A DNA stretch of 64,000 nt, from positions 1-64,000 of the forward strand of contig NZ_JAHONA010000001.1 of the NCBI RefSeq assembly GCF_019131995.1, in the 5' to 3' direction. Both the position numbers and the translations under genes were made by a program. Under the pieces are notes generated by a model. The model did not search any database. It was given only the letters and a program-made list of their open reading frames with translations, and was not told the DNA's origin. Shown here piece after piece: positions 1-7,290 of this stretch. This stretch comes from Collinsella aerofaciens (GTDB lineage: Bacteria; Actinomycetota; Coriobacteriia; Coriobacteriales; Coriobacteriaceae). Every line of letters starts with the position of its first letter. Position 1 is the stretch's first letter.

Positions 1-95
1 GAAGCGCACCCGCAAGAGCCCGCGGATATTAGCTTGCCAGGCAAGCGTCGACTAAACGTGCAGCGTGCGCGGGCCCTCCCGACGGGAAACGAAAA

Positions 96-120
96 AGCCC
101 GGTTTAAAACCGGGCTCGAA
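96..120 (-). terminator. Rho-independent terminator, minus strand
   Basis: An AGCCCGGTTT / AAACCGGGCT palindrome is followed, on the minus strand, by TTTTT (91-95 on the plus strand). It lies beyond the alcohol dehydrogenase terminator and probably acts as a second, backup stop. The first 90 bases of the window show small GC hairpins but no gene I can identify. Confidence 0.6.
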
Positions 121-149
121 CAAACACGCCTATTGACAATGGCTTTCTC

Positions 150-195
150 ATATTAAAAGAAAGGGGCTCCGTACAGATACGTGCGGAGCCCCTCG
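150..195 (-). terminator. Terminator of the alcohol dehydrogenase gene
   Basis: The inverted repeat GGGGCTCCG (163-171) / CGGAGCCCC (184-192) is followed on the minus strand by a T-rich stretch (TTTCTTTTAATA). It sits 20 bases after the dehydrogenase stop codon. Confidence 0.85.
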
Positions 196-214
196 TTACG
201 ATAACAAGAGTCGA

Positions 215-1438
215 TTAGAAATCGATGTCGGTGTCGTAGTAGCAGGCCTTGAGGATCTTCTCGAAGTCGGCAGCCTTGGTCTCACGCGGGTTCTCCGGCG
301 TGCAGGCGTCGGTCTCGGCGTTCGCGGCGATCTCGGGCAGCTTGGCGAGGAACTCCTCCTCGGAAACCATCTGCGGGTTCTCGGCGTCGACCTTCACGCC
401 ACCATTCGCGTAATCCTTGATGGACTGCGGAATGTTGAGCTGGTCGTTGAGGTCGCGGATCTTCTGGACGAGCGCAGCGATGAGCTCCTCGTTGGTCTCG
501 CCGGGAAGGTGCAGGATCTCCTTGGCCACGTAAGCGTAACGCTCGGCAGCACGCGGGTCCTTGGAGTTCCACTGGATGACCTTGCCCAGGTACATGGCGT
601 TAGCAGCACCGTGGATGATGTGGCCGTTCTCGAAGGCAGCACCGGTCTTGTGAGCCATGGAGTGAACGATGCCGAGCAGGCCCGAGGAGAAGGCGATACC
701 GGCGATGCACTGAGCCTCGTGCATGTGCTGACGGGCCTCATGGTCGCCAGCATAGGACTTGGGCAGCCACTCGACGATCTCGCGGATGCCGTGCAGAGCG
801 TTGGCGTCGGTGAACATAGAGGCGCAGGTGGAAACGTAGGCCTCCATGCAGTGGGTCAGAGCATCCATGCCGGTGTGAGCGCACAGCTTGGCGGGCATGG
901 TGTAGGTGAGCTCGGGGTCGACGATGGCGACATCAGGGGTGATGTTGAAGTCGGCCAGCGGATACTTGATGCCCTTTTCGTAATCCGTGATGACGGAGAA
1001 GGCAGTGACCTCGGTAGCGGTACCGGAGGTAGAGGAGATGGCGCAGAAATGAGCCTTCTGACGCAGCTCGGGGAAGCTGAACGGCTGGATGATGTTATCG
1101 AAGGACTCCTCGGGATACTCGTAGAAGACCCACATGGCCTTAGCAGCATCGATGGGCGAACCGCCGCCGATAGCAACGATCCAGTCGGGCTCGAAGTCGC
1201 GCATAGCGGCTGCGCCCTTCATGACGGTCTCGATGGAGGGATCGGACTCGACGCCCTCGAACAGCTTGACCTCCATGCCGGCCTCTTTGAGGTCGGCCTC
1301 AACGTCCTGCAGGAACCCGCCGCGGCGCATAGAGCTGCCGCCAGAAACGATGATGGCCTTCTTACCCTTGAGGTTCTTCACCTCGTGGCGAGCGCCCTCA
1401 CCAAAGTACAGATCGCGAGGATTGGTAAAACGTCCCAT
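215..1438 (-). CDS. Iron-containing alcohol dehydrogenase (group III)
   Basis: This NAD(P)-dependent, metal-requiring dehydrogenase probably interconverts aldehydes or ketones and alcohols in fermentation. The 407-residue product has the family's usual length. It shows the dinucleotide-binding GGGSPID (91-97), STSGTATE (136-143), and the metal-binding region GMDALTHCMEAY (D192, H196) followed by HSMAHKTG (H259/H263) and NGHIIHG (H273/H276). The ATG at 1438 was chosen because AGGAGG lies just upstream; the open frame extends 17 codons further without a better ribosome site. It is monocistronic, with its own terminator. The family is certain; the substrate (ethanol, butanol, propanediol or other) cannot be read from sequence. 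Confidence 0.93.
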   Translation of the reverse strand: MGRFTNPRDLYFGEGARHEVKNLKGKKAIIVSGGSSMRRGGFLQDVEADLKEAGMEVKLFEGVESDPSIETVMKGAAAMRDFEPDWIVAIGGGSPIDAAKAMWVFYEYPEESFDNIIQPFSFPELRQKAHFCAISSTSGTATEVTAFSVITDYEKGIKYPLADFNITPDVAIVDPELTYTMPAKLCAHTGMDALTHCMEAYVSTCASMFTDANALHGIREIVEWLPKSYAGDHEARQHMHEAQCIAGIAFSSGLLGIVHSMAHKTGAAFENGHIIHGAANAMYLGKVIQWNSKDPRAAERYAYVAKEILHLPGETNEELIAALVQKIRDLNDQLNIPQSIKDYANGGVKVDAENPQMVSEEEFLAKLPEIAANAETDACTPENPRETKAADFEKILKACYYDTDIDF

Positions 1439-1938
1439 ACTGTGCCTCCTAAACAAGCCCCTCTTAGACTTGCGTATATAACGGAGCACCCAATTGGCTC
1501 CGTTAGGACCGGTTTGCGCGTTGCCGGCGATGACAATGCGCGATGTCTAAACGTCTCAACGCTCAGACAAACACTATTTTACCGTTCTGGTTGGTCAGTT
1601 ATTCACCTAAAGCCGCCAATGATGAAACGTTTTTTCTATCCCTGAAGACCCTTGTGCGGCATTCATACTCCCAAGCTGGGCAAACGTTTTATCAAGGTTG
1701 ACTACATATCCCGGGCAGGACGGTGCCCCTCCAAAATATGCACCGTTCGCCGCCAAAAATCGACCGTTTGCGGCACCGTGATACCACTCGGTCGTCCAAG
1801 GTGCCGACATTTGTGCGACATCCGTCTTCGTGGTGCAAAGGTGCAAGTCCAAGTGCGGCACCCCCGGTGTGCCACATGCGGGTAAACTAGAACCTTATAT
1901 AGAAACATTTGAACCCTAACCGCAGCAAAGGAGGCCCC
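1439..1938. other. Intergenic region between divergent genes
   Basis: This 500-base stretch lies between the leftward dehydrogenase and the rightward operon. A short palindrome (ACGGAGC 1481-1487 / GCTCCGT 1497-1503) lies next to a TATATA box on the dehydrogenase side. The middle (1640-1880) holds short open frames on both strands without ribosome sites, which I do not accept as genes. GC-rich inverted motifs (GGCACC / GGTGCC near 1773-1806) are present but have no clear function. Confidence 0.5.
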
Positions 1939-3015
1939 ATGGCATTCGATCCCATTCAAGAGGATTGCCATCGCCTCGTTCTTGAGGCCTTGCGCCGCGA
2001 CAATATCCCGCTCACCGACGCTGCCGCCGTAGAGCGTCTGATGGAACAATTCACCCGCAACCCCGCACCGCTCATCGTGCACGACCGCGACCGCGCCGGG
2101 CATCTGATTGCCAAGGTGGTCGAGGCTGTCGACTACCGCATTCCCTTTATCCCCGACGATACCCAGGCAGAGCAAGAAGAAGCCGCAGCCGAGAACATGC
2201 TCCGCGAGGCAGCCGCACTCGACCCGGCCAACTGGGATGCCCAGCGCATGCTGACGGCGCTCACCGCCGAATCCAACGAGGAATACGTGCAGTATCTGGT
2301 GTCCAAGTGCGACGAGGTGGAGCATGACCTGGCGCTCAAAATCGCCTCGGCGCAGGACCCCTACGAGCGTGAGGCCGCAGGCGACCTTACGCGCCGCCCC
2401 TATCTGCGCTGGCTTGCCGCCCTTGCGTCACGCGCGCTCATTAGCGGCCGCTATCGCATGTCGCTCGAAGCCGCAAACCGCAGCCTCGACTTTGCGCCCA
2501 ACGACCCCGCTGGTGTCCGCCACACCGCGATGCTCGCCATGGCAAAGCTCGAATACCCCGCCGAGGAGCTCAAGCGCTTTCGCTCCGCTCACTCCGTGCC
2601 GTACCTCGCGAATACCCCGCTGCGCCGCCGCCCCAAAGATGCGGAGCGTGACTTGGACCCGTGGACGCTCATCGCGCTGATGAGCGCTGCCTGGCGCGAG
2701 CTGGACTACGAGGGCGCCGAACACTATTTGCGCATCCTCGCACGCTCGTGCCCGCACGCGGCCGAGGCGCTCTACTTCCAAACCGAGTTTCCCGATGGCG
2801 TCTATGCCCGCGTCAACGTGGGTGTGGGCTCCACCGACGAGCTTGTCCTCGCGCTGTCCGAGGCGACGCCGGTACTGCAAGAGGGCCTGGGCGCCCCCGA
2901 CAACGCCAGCTTTGCTGCCTGGGTCGCCACCAACGATATCGTGCGTTCCCAAATCGATGAGCGCATCCTGCGCGCAGCCGAGCAGGGACTTCCATTTAAG
3001 GGAGGGGACCTCTAA
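1939..3015 (+). CDS. Helical, TPR-like protein of unknown function
   Basis: I do not recognise a named family for this 358-residue soluble protein. It is rich in Ala, Glu and Arg and looks all-helical. Stretches such as AAALDPANWDAQRML and ANRSLDFAPNDPAGVRHTAM resemble tetratricopeptide helices. There is no signal peptide or membrane segment. The ATG at 1939 follows AAAGGAGG at ideal spacing, so the open frame's earlier ATG at 1909 is rejected. Its stop overlaps the next gene's start (TAATG), so the two are translationally coupled. Both lie upstream of the MurT-GatD gene, which hints at one transcript but not at a function. Confidence 0.75.
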   Translation: MAFDPIQEDCHRLVLEALRRDNIPLTDAAAVERLMEQFTRNPAPLIVHDRDRAGHLIAKVVEAVDYRIPFIPDDTQAEQEEAAAENMLREAAALDPANWDAQRMLTALTAESNEEYVQYLVSKCDEVEHDLALKIASAQDPYEREAAGDLTRRPYLRWLAALASRALISGRYRMSLEAANRSLDFAPNDPAGVRHTAMLAMAKLEYPAEELKRFRSAHSVPYLANTPLRRRPKDAERDLDPWTLIALMSAAWRELDYEGAEHYLRILARSCPHAAEALYFQTEFPDGVYARVNVGVGSTDELVLALSEATPVLQEGLGAPDNASFAAWVATNDIVRSQIDERILRAAEQGLPFKGGDL

Positions 3016-4058
3016 TGGATCCGAGCGTCTACATCCCCGCCTACCTGGAGCGCACCTATCTGGCGTCGCACCCCGAGCTCACCGATGCAGCACGCGAGCT
3101 TGTCCATAACGACGTGAGCGTCAACCCTCATAAGTATGCGCAGACCGAGCATGCCCAGGCACTGCTGTCCTATGCCGGTGTTCATCGCCACCTGCTCGAC
3201 GAGCTCCATCGCATCGAGGACATGGGCAGTGACGAGGAGTTCGAACAGACGCGTAATCGCCTGTTCGACGACATGCGCGATGAGCTGCTCAAAATTGTCC
3301 GCGTCGATGCACTGGCCGTCGACGCGCAGCTGCTCGCCATCATCCTGGCCGACACGCCCGTTGACGCCTGCCTGGGTGACCTGATGAAGCTCGAGGCGAC
3401 CACGGCCGATTACCTGCAGCAAAGCGTGCCCGGGTTCGACATGGAAGCCCCGCACTACTGGGCCAATAATGTTTTGGCCGACGGTGTCACTGCAGCAGAC
3501 CTTACCGTGAGCGAGCCGGCTCTTATCGGGTGGCTTCATACACTCGAGGCCATCTCGCAGCTATGTATGGCGAGCGCTCGCTACCGTGCTGCCGCCAACT
3601 ACGCCCGCCGCGTCCTTAAAGCAGAAGGCTATCCCACCCGAGCCGCAGGCACCGTGTTGCTCGCCCTCGCTCGTCTGGAAGACGAGGACGGCTTTTTTGC
3701 CCTAGCCCACCAACTCGAGGAAGAGATCGGGGCTGACGCGCTCGAGAACTCTCCTTGGTATCTGCTCGCCCGCACAATCCTATTGTTCAAAACGAACAAG
3801 ATGCGCCCGGCGACACGCGCGCTGCGTGAGTTTGCCAACCGTTGCGAGGGCGGCGCGTTCTTCTTGCTGAACCCCATGTACCAGACGCCGTACCTTCCCT
3901 GCCGGCCCGAGCCGCGCGATCCCTGGGATCTTTCGCACCAGGCCGTTTGGGAAGCGGACGGTATTATCTCGGACACTCCCGACTTTGCCCCCTGGGCCAA
4001 TGCCTGCGAAGACGTGTCGCAGCTTGCCCAGGAATTTGCGCGCCGCTACGGTTTTTAG
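3015..4058 (+). CDS. Second helical TPR-like protein of unknown function
   Basis: The 347-residue product is soluble and predicted all-helical. Its central part (ASARYRAAANYARRVLKAEG) recalls the preceding protein's SGRYRMSLEAANRSLDFAP segment, and both end in short aromatic-rich C-terminal regions, so the two may be diverged paralogues. The start overlaps the previous stop by one base (TAATG). It ends 45 bases before the MurT-GatD gene. The role is unknown; a scaffold or repeat-protein function is only an inference from the helical repeats. Confidence 0.72.
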   Translation: MDPSVYIPAYLERTYLASHPELTDAARELVHNDVSVNPHKYAQTEHAQALLSYAGVHRHLLDELHRIEDMGSDEEFEQTRNRLFDDMRDELLKIVRVDALAVDAQLLAIILADTPVDACLGDLMKLEATTADYLQQSVPGFDMEAPHYWANNVLADGVTAADLTVSEPALIGWLHTLEAISQLCMASARYRAAANYARRVLKAEGYPTRAAGTVLLALARLEDEDGFFALAHQLEEEIGADALENSPWYLLARTILLFKTNKMRPATRALREFANRCEGGAFFLLNPMYQTPYLPCRPEPRDPWDLSHQAVWEADGIISDTPDFAPWANACEDVSQLAQEFARRYGF

Positions 4059-4103
4059 TGACGCACTCGACCCGACCATGTCGTTTACGTTAGGAACGGT
4101 TTC

Positions 4104-6281
4104 ATGAACCTCCGCTCATCTCTTGCCTGCACCTCGAGCGATATCGCCCGCTGGGGGCTGCGCTCCGTCCTTAAGCGCCAGGGCGGCGTACTCCCCGGCC
4201 GCATCGCCATGAAGATCGACCCCGAGCTGCTGAGCGACCTCGCCGGCCTTGTCGACCGCAGCGTGGTGATCACCGGCACTAATGGCAAGACCACCACCTC
4301 CAACCTCATCGCCGACGCCGTTGCCGCCAGCGGCGCCACCGTGGTATGCAACCGCGCCGGCAACAACATGGAGCCGGGCGTGGTGGGTGCACTGCTCGAG
4401 GCGCGCAGCGGCCTCAAGCGAGCCGGCGGCGGCAAGCGCGTGGGCGTTTTTGAATGCGATGAGCTCTACACCGTGCGCGTCCTGCCCAAGCTCAAGCCGA
4501 CGTACTTCGTGCTGCTCAACCTGTTCCGCGACCAGCTGGATCGCTATGGCGAGATCGATCACACCCAAGAGGTCATCGCCCACGCGTTGGAACTTTCGCC
4601 GGCAACGACGCTCATCTACAACGCAGACGACCCGCTGTGTGCCGCGATCGCCGCACGCGTCCCTAACACGAGCATCGCCTTTGGCATCGACGGCGCCACG
4701 GGCACCGAGTCCGATCGCATTAGCGACTCGCGTTTTTGCTCACAGTGCAACGCGCCGCTGGAGTATGACTACGTGCAATACGGCCAGCTCGGCGCCTACC
4801 ATTGCCCCTCGTGCGGCTGGGCCCGTCCCGCGCTGGTCCGTCGCGTGACGGGCGTGGAGCTCGGCTGCAACGGCTATGGTTTTGACCTGGTGTTTGGATC
4901 TGATTCCAGCGCACCAGCCGTACACATCGCCACGCGCTACAACGGCCTGTACATGGTCTACAACGTTGCCGCTGCATTCTTTGCCGCACATGAGTTAGGC
5001 GTGGATACGGCGCACCTGCAGCCCACGCTCGATGCCTACGTCCCCGCCGGCGGACGCATGGGCCGCTGGGATATCGCCGGCCGCACCGTCGAGGCCAACC
5101 TGGCTAAGAATCCCGTAGGCTTCGATCGACAAATCCAGTCCATCAAGACGGCAGGCGGCAGACTCTGCGCTTTCTTCCTCAACGATAACGATGCCGACGG
5201 CCACGATGTATCGTGGATCTACGACGTCGACTTTGAGCGCATCGCCGACACGCCGGGTCTTGTCGCCTTTGCCGGAGGCACGCGCGCGCACGACATGCAG
5301 GTGCGCCTCAAGTACGCCGGCATCGATGCCGCGATTATCTCGGACGTCGCGCAGGCAATTGGCGCCGTGGCAGACGAGGCCGCCGATGACACCTTCTACG
5401 CCGTCGCCAACTACACGGCCTTCCCGCCGCTGGTCAAGGAGCTCGACGGGCTGAAAGGCGCCACCGCCGACGCTGTTGCTGGGCGCGCCGTAGCCCGTGC
5501 CGACGGCAGCGCTCTTCCTGTCAGCATCGCGCCAGTCGAGCTTTCGCGCCCGCTGCGCATCGTCTACCTGTATCCCGATGCCCTTAACCTCTACGGCGAC
5601 GGCGGCAACGTCATCGCCCTCGAGCGCCGCTGCGCCTGGCGTGGCATTCCCGTGCGCGTGGACGAGGTCCGTATGGGCGAGTCACTCGATCTCACCGGTG
5701 CCGATATCGTCATGATGGGTGGCGGCTCCGACCGCGACCAGCTAGCCGTGGCACACGAGCTGCTCGCCCAAAAAGACAAGGTCGCGGCCTATGTTGAGGA
5801 CGGCGGCACACTGCTTGCCATCTGTGGCAGCTATCAGCTGATCGGCCGTTCGTACTACATGGGCGACGATCGCATTGAGGGCCTGGGCGTCATTGCCGCC
5901 GAAACCGTACGCGGCTCCGACCGCCTGATCGGCAACGTAGCCGTCAAAACCGATCTGGCACCTGAGCCCTTTGTGGGATTCGAGAACCACGGTGGCCGCA
6001 CGCTTTTGGACGCCGAGGCCACGCCGCTCGGAACGTCCGTCGTCACGGGCACCGGCAACAACGGCGACGATGGCTTTGAGGGCCTCATCTACAAGGGCGT
6101 CATCGGCACGTACCTGCACGGACCAGCGCTGCCCAAGAACCCCGAGCTCGCCGACTGGCTCATTACCCACGCTCTCGAGCGGCGTGGCGATGCACAGGCC
6201 GCCGCCCTGCTGCCGCTCAAACCCCTCGATGACACCTACGAGCACGCCGCCCATGACGCCGCCATGAAGCTCCTCCCCTAG
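4104..6281 (+). CDS. MurT-GatD fusion: lipid II isoglutaminyl synthase
   Basis: This enzyme converts the alpha-carboxylate of D-glutamate in lipid II to D-isoglutamine, using glutamine as ammonia donor. In Staphylococcus aureus the activity needs two proteins, MurT and GatD; here both are in one 725-residue chain. The MurT part (about 1-470) has the Mur-ligase P-loop GTNGKTTT (58-65), a four-cysteine zinc ribbon (C212, C215, C234, C237) and the conserved ADGHDVSWIYD segment near 364-374. The GatD amidotransferase part (about 482-725) has nucleophile C574 in AICGSYQ and H672 in GTYLHGP. There is no frameshift and no internal start that would separate them. It is cytoplasmic or membrane-peripheral, acting before lipid II export. 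Confidence 0.92.
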   Translation: MNLRSSLACTSSDIARWGLRSVLKRQGGVLPGRIAMKIDPELLSDLAGLVDRSVVITGTNGKTTTSNLIADAVAASGATVVCNRAGNNMEPGVVGALLEARSGLKRAGGGKRVGVFECDELYTVRVLPKLKPTYFVLLNLFRDQLDRYGEIDHTQEVIAHALELSPATTLIYNADDPLCAAIAARVPNTSIAFGIDGATGTESDRISDSRFCSQCNAPLEYDYVQYGQLGAYHCPSCGWARPALVRRVTGVELGCNGYGFDLVFGSDSSAPAVHIATRYNGLYMVYNVAAAFFAAHELGVDTAHLQPTLDAYVPAGGRMGRWDIAGRTVEANLAKNPVGFDRQIQSIKTAGGRLCAFFLNDNDADGHDVSWIYDVDFERIADTPGLVAFAGGTRAHDMQVRLKYAGIDAAIISDVAQAIGAVADEAADDTFYAVANYTAFPPLVKELDGLKGATADAVAGRAVARADGSALPVSIAPVELSRPLRIVYLYPDALNLYGDGGNVIALERRCAWRGIPVRVDEVRMGESLDLTGADIVMMGGGSDRDQLAVAHELLAQKDKVAAYVEDGGTLLAICGSYQLIGRSYYMGDDRIEGLGVIAAETVRGSDRLIGNVAVKTDLAPEPFVGFENHGGRTLLDAEATPLGTSVVTGTGNNGDDGFEGLIYKGVIGTYLHGPALPKNPELADWLITHALERRGDAQAAALLPLKPLDDTYEHAAHDAAMKLLP

Positions 6282-6287
6282 CACCCC

Positions 6288-6325
6288 ACCACCACAAAGG
6301 GGACAGGCACCTTTGTGGTGGTTTT
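6288..6325. repeat. CCACAAAGG-family palindrome, copy 1
   Basis: ACCACCACAAAGG pairs with CCTTTGTGGTGGT around a short GGACAGGCA centre. It begins six bases after the MurT-GatD stop. Related copies lie at 41211, 50382, 51337 and 52924. As RNA it would form a strong hairpin followed by TTTT on the plus strand, so it may double as a terminator. Confidence 0.75.
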
Positions 6326-6343
6326 GACCCATCCCAGCGGTTT

Positions 6344-6480
6344 GTCTCAATCTGTAACATCTAGACCGTTAAAAGTCGTCTTACTGTTACAGAATGAGAT
6401 GTTCGTCCCGACGCCTACCTTTTGTCTCGATCTGTAACAGATAGAGCCAATTTGCCCGCCCAGATGTTACAGATTGAGAT
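6344..6480. repeat. Two tandem 57-bp hairpin repeats
   Basis: Copy 1 has arms GTCTCAATCTGTAAC (6344-6358) and GTTACAGAATGAGAT (6386-6400). Copy 2 has arms GTCTCGATCTGTAAC (6424-6438) and GTTACAGATTGAGAT (6466-6480). Arm length (15) and loop length (27) are identical but the loop sequences differ, and the copies are offset by exactly 80 bases. No function is known to me. Confidence 0.8.
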
Positions 6481-6579
6481 ATTTGAAAATCGGAATAGAA
6501 GCCTACTCCTTTGTGGTGGTTTTCCAGTTTGCCAACGATATACGCGCCGGCAAAAAAGTCTGCTATACTCTTTCCCGCT

Positions 6580-6656
6580 GTCCCCATCGTCTAGCGGCCA
6601 AGGACGCCACCCTTTCAAGGTGGATATCGCGGGTTCGAATCCCGCTGGGGGCACCA
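6580..6656 (+). tRNA. tRNA-Glu (anticodon TTC)
   Basis: The cloverleaf is complete. The acceptor stem GTCCCCA pairs with TGGGGGC, the anticodon loop is CTTTCAA (anticodon TTC), the T-arm loop is GTTCGAATC, and CCA is encoded at the 3' end. A TATACT -10 element lies 10 bases upstream and a terminator follows within 15 bases. Confidence 0.97.
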
Positions 6657-6668
6657 TTTGAGATGTGA

Positions 6669-6700
6669 AGCCCGTTACCAATTCGGTAGCGGGCTTTTTG
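6669..6700 (+). terminator. Terminator of tRNA-Glu
   Basis: The stem AGCCCGTTACC (6669-6679) / GGTAGCGGGCT (6685-6695) overlaps a run of five T. Confidence 0.9.
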
Positions 6701-6828
6701 CTACCGAAATGCCGGGATTCGAACCCGACAGGGTGCGGAGCTGAGGAAACGCGAAGCGTTTTCCAGCGCAGCACGCAAGGAGCGAAGCGACGCGGCGAAA
6801 GCGGGCGGCGTCAGCCGCACGCGGACAT

Positions 6829-6889
6829 CCCGCTGGGGGCACCATTTAAATCGAGAAGCCCGTTGCCCTCGCGGCGACGGGCTTTTTTC
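6829..6889 (+). pseudogene. Duplicated 3' end of tRNA-Glu plus terminator
   Basis: The bases ATCCCGCTGGGGGCACCATTT at 6827-6847 repeat the end of the tRNA-Glu gene. They are followed, as after the real gene, by a similar terminator (stem around 6857-6882, then TTTTTT). The 5' part of the tRNA is missing: the preceding 130 bases are unrelated GC-rich hairpin DNA, apart from an inverted T-arm-like GGGATTCGAACCC at 6714. Another T-arm fragment lies at 6902. This looks like the scar of a recombination event at the tRNA 3' end. Confidence 0.7.
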
Positions 6890-6953
6890 TTCCCCAACGC
6901 CGGGATTCGAACCCCGAGGGCATTAAATCACACTGTCGTCCAAGGGCCTGTGC

Positions 6954-7164
6954 GCAAAAAATGGCAAATATGAGTACTGTTACCATTTTAGTTACAGCGA
7001 TTTCATGCCTTCAGAAGGCGATTTAGCCGTCGGGCGTCCTACGGCGGAATAATTGCAGACGTTTATCGGCTAAGTACTTGGACATATGTTGCGTAACACT
7101 ACATATTTTGCAAATAAATAATGTTACAGGACTTGTGACAGTACTCATATTTGACGTTTTTTGC
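6954..7164. mobile_element. 211-bp MITE-like element with 30-bp inverted ends
   Basis: The left end (6954-6983) and the complement of the right end (7135-7164) match at 27 of 30 positions, sharing CAAATATGAGTACTGT, and similarity continues a few bases outward. The interior holds a smaller hairpin (GCCGT / ACGGC near 7026-7050) and no credible ORF. I see no clear target duplication. It could be a non-autonomous transposon or a long structured RNA. Confidence 0.6.
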
Positions 7165-7230
7165 CCATAGCCCTTTATACCTAGGCAAATCGGCGGCAAA
7201 ACGGGCTTCAAAGCGTCCTTCGCAAACAAA

Positions 7231-7260
7231 AACCGGGGCCCGCATGATGCGGACCCCGGC
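7231..7260 (-). terminator. Terminator of glutamine synthetase gene
   Basis: CCGGGGCCCGCAT pairs with ATGCGGACCCCGG (7233-7259). On the minus strand it is followed by TTTTTGTTTG. Confidence 0.88.
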
Positions 7261-7290
7261 TCAATACCGTGACGATATGTCAGTTACGCC

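Larger units (their letters stand above)
6282..6579. other. Repeat-rich gap after the MurT-GatD gene
   Basis: There is no gene here. The gap holds one CCACAAAGG-family palindrome, two tandem 57-bp hairpin repeats, a half copy of the CCACAAAGG repeat (6507-6520) and the tRNA promoter, whose -10 hexamer TATACT lies at 6564-6569. Confidence 0.7.

Noticed and set aside
1-90. SRP, 6S or RNase P RNA at the left edge
   Set aside because: GC hairpins are present but none of the conserved core sequences of those RNAs can be seen.
509-1645. 378-codon plus-strand open frame opposite the alcohol dehydrogenase
   Set aside because: It is a GC-rich antisense shadow; the minus frame has full family motifs, a ribosome site and a terminator.
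1607-2325. Short open frames in and around the 1.45-1.9 kb gap
   Set aside because: Overlapping frames on both strands, no ribosome sites and no recognisable protein features.
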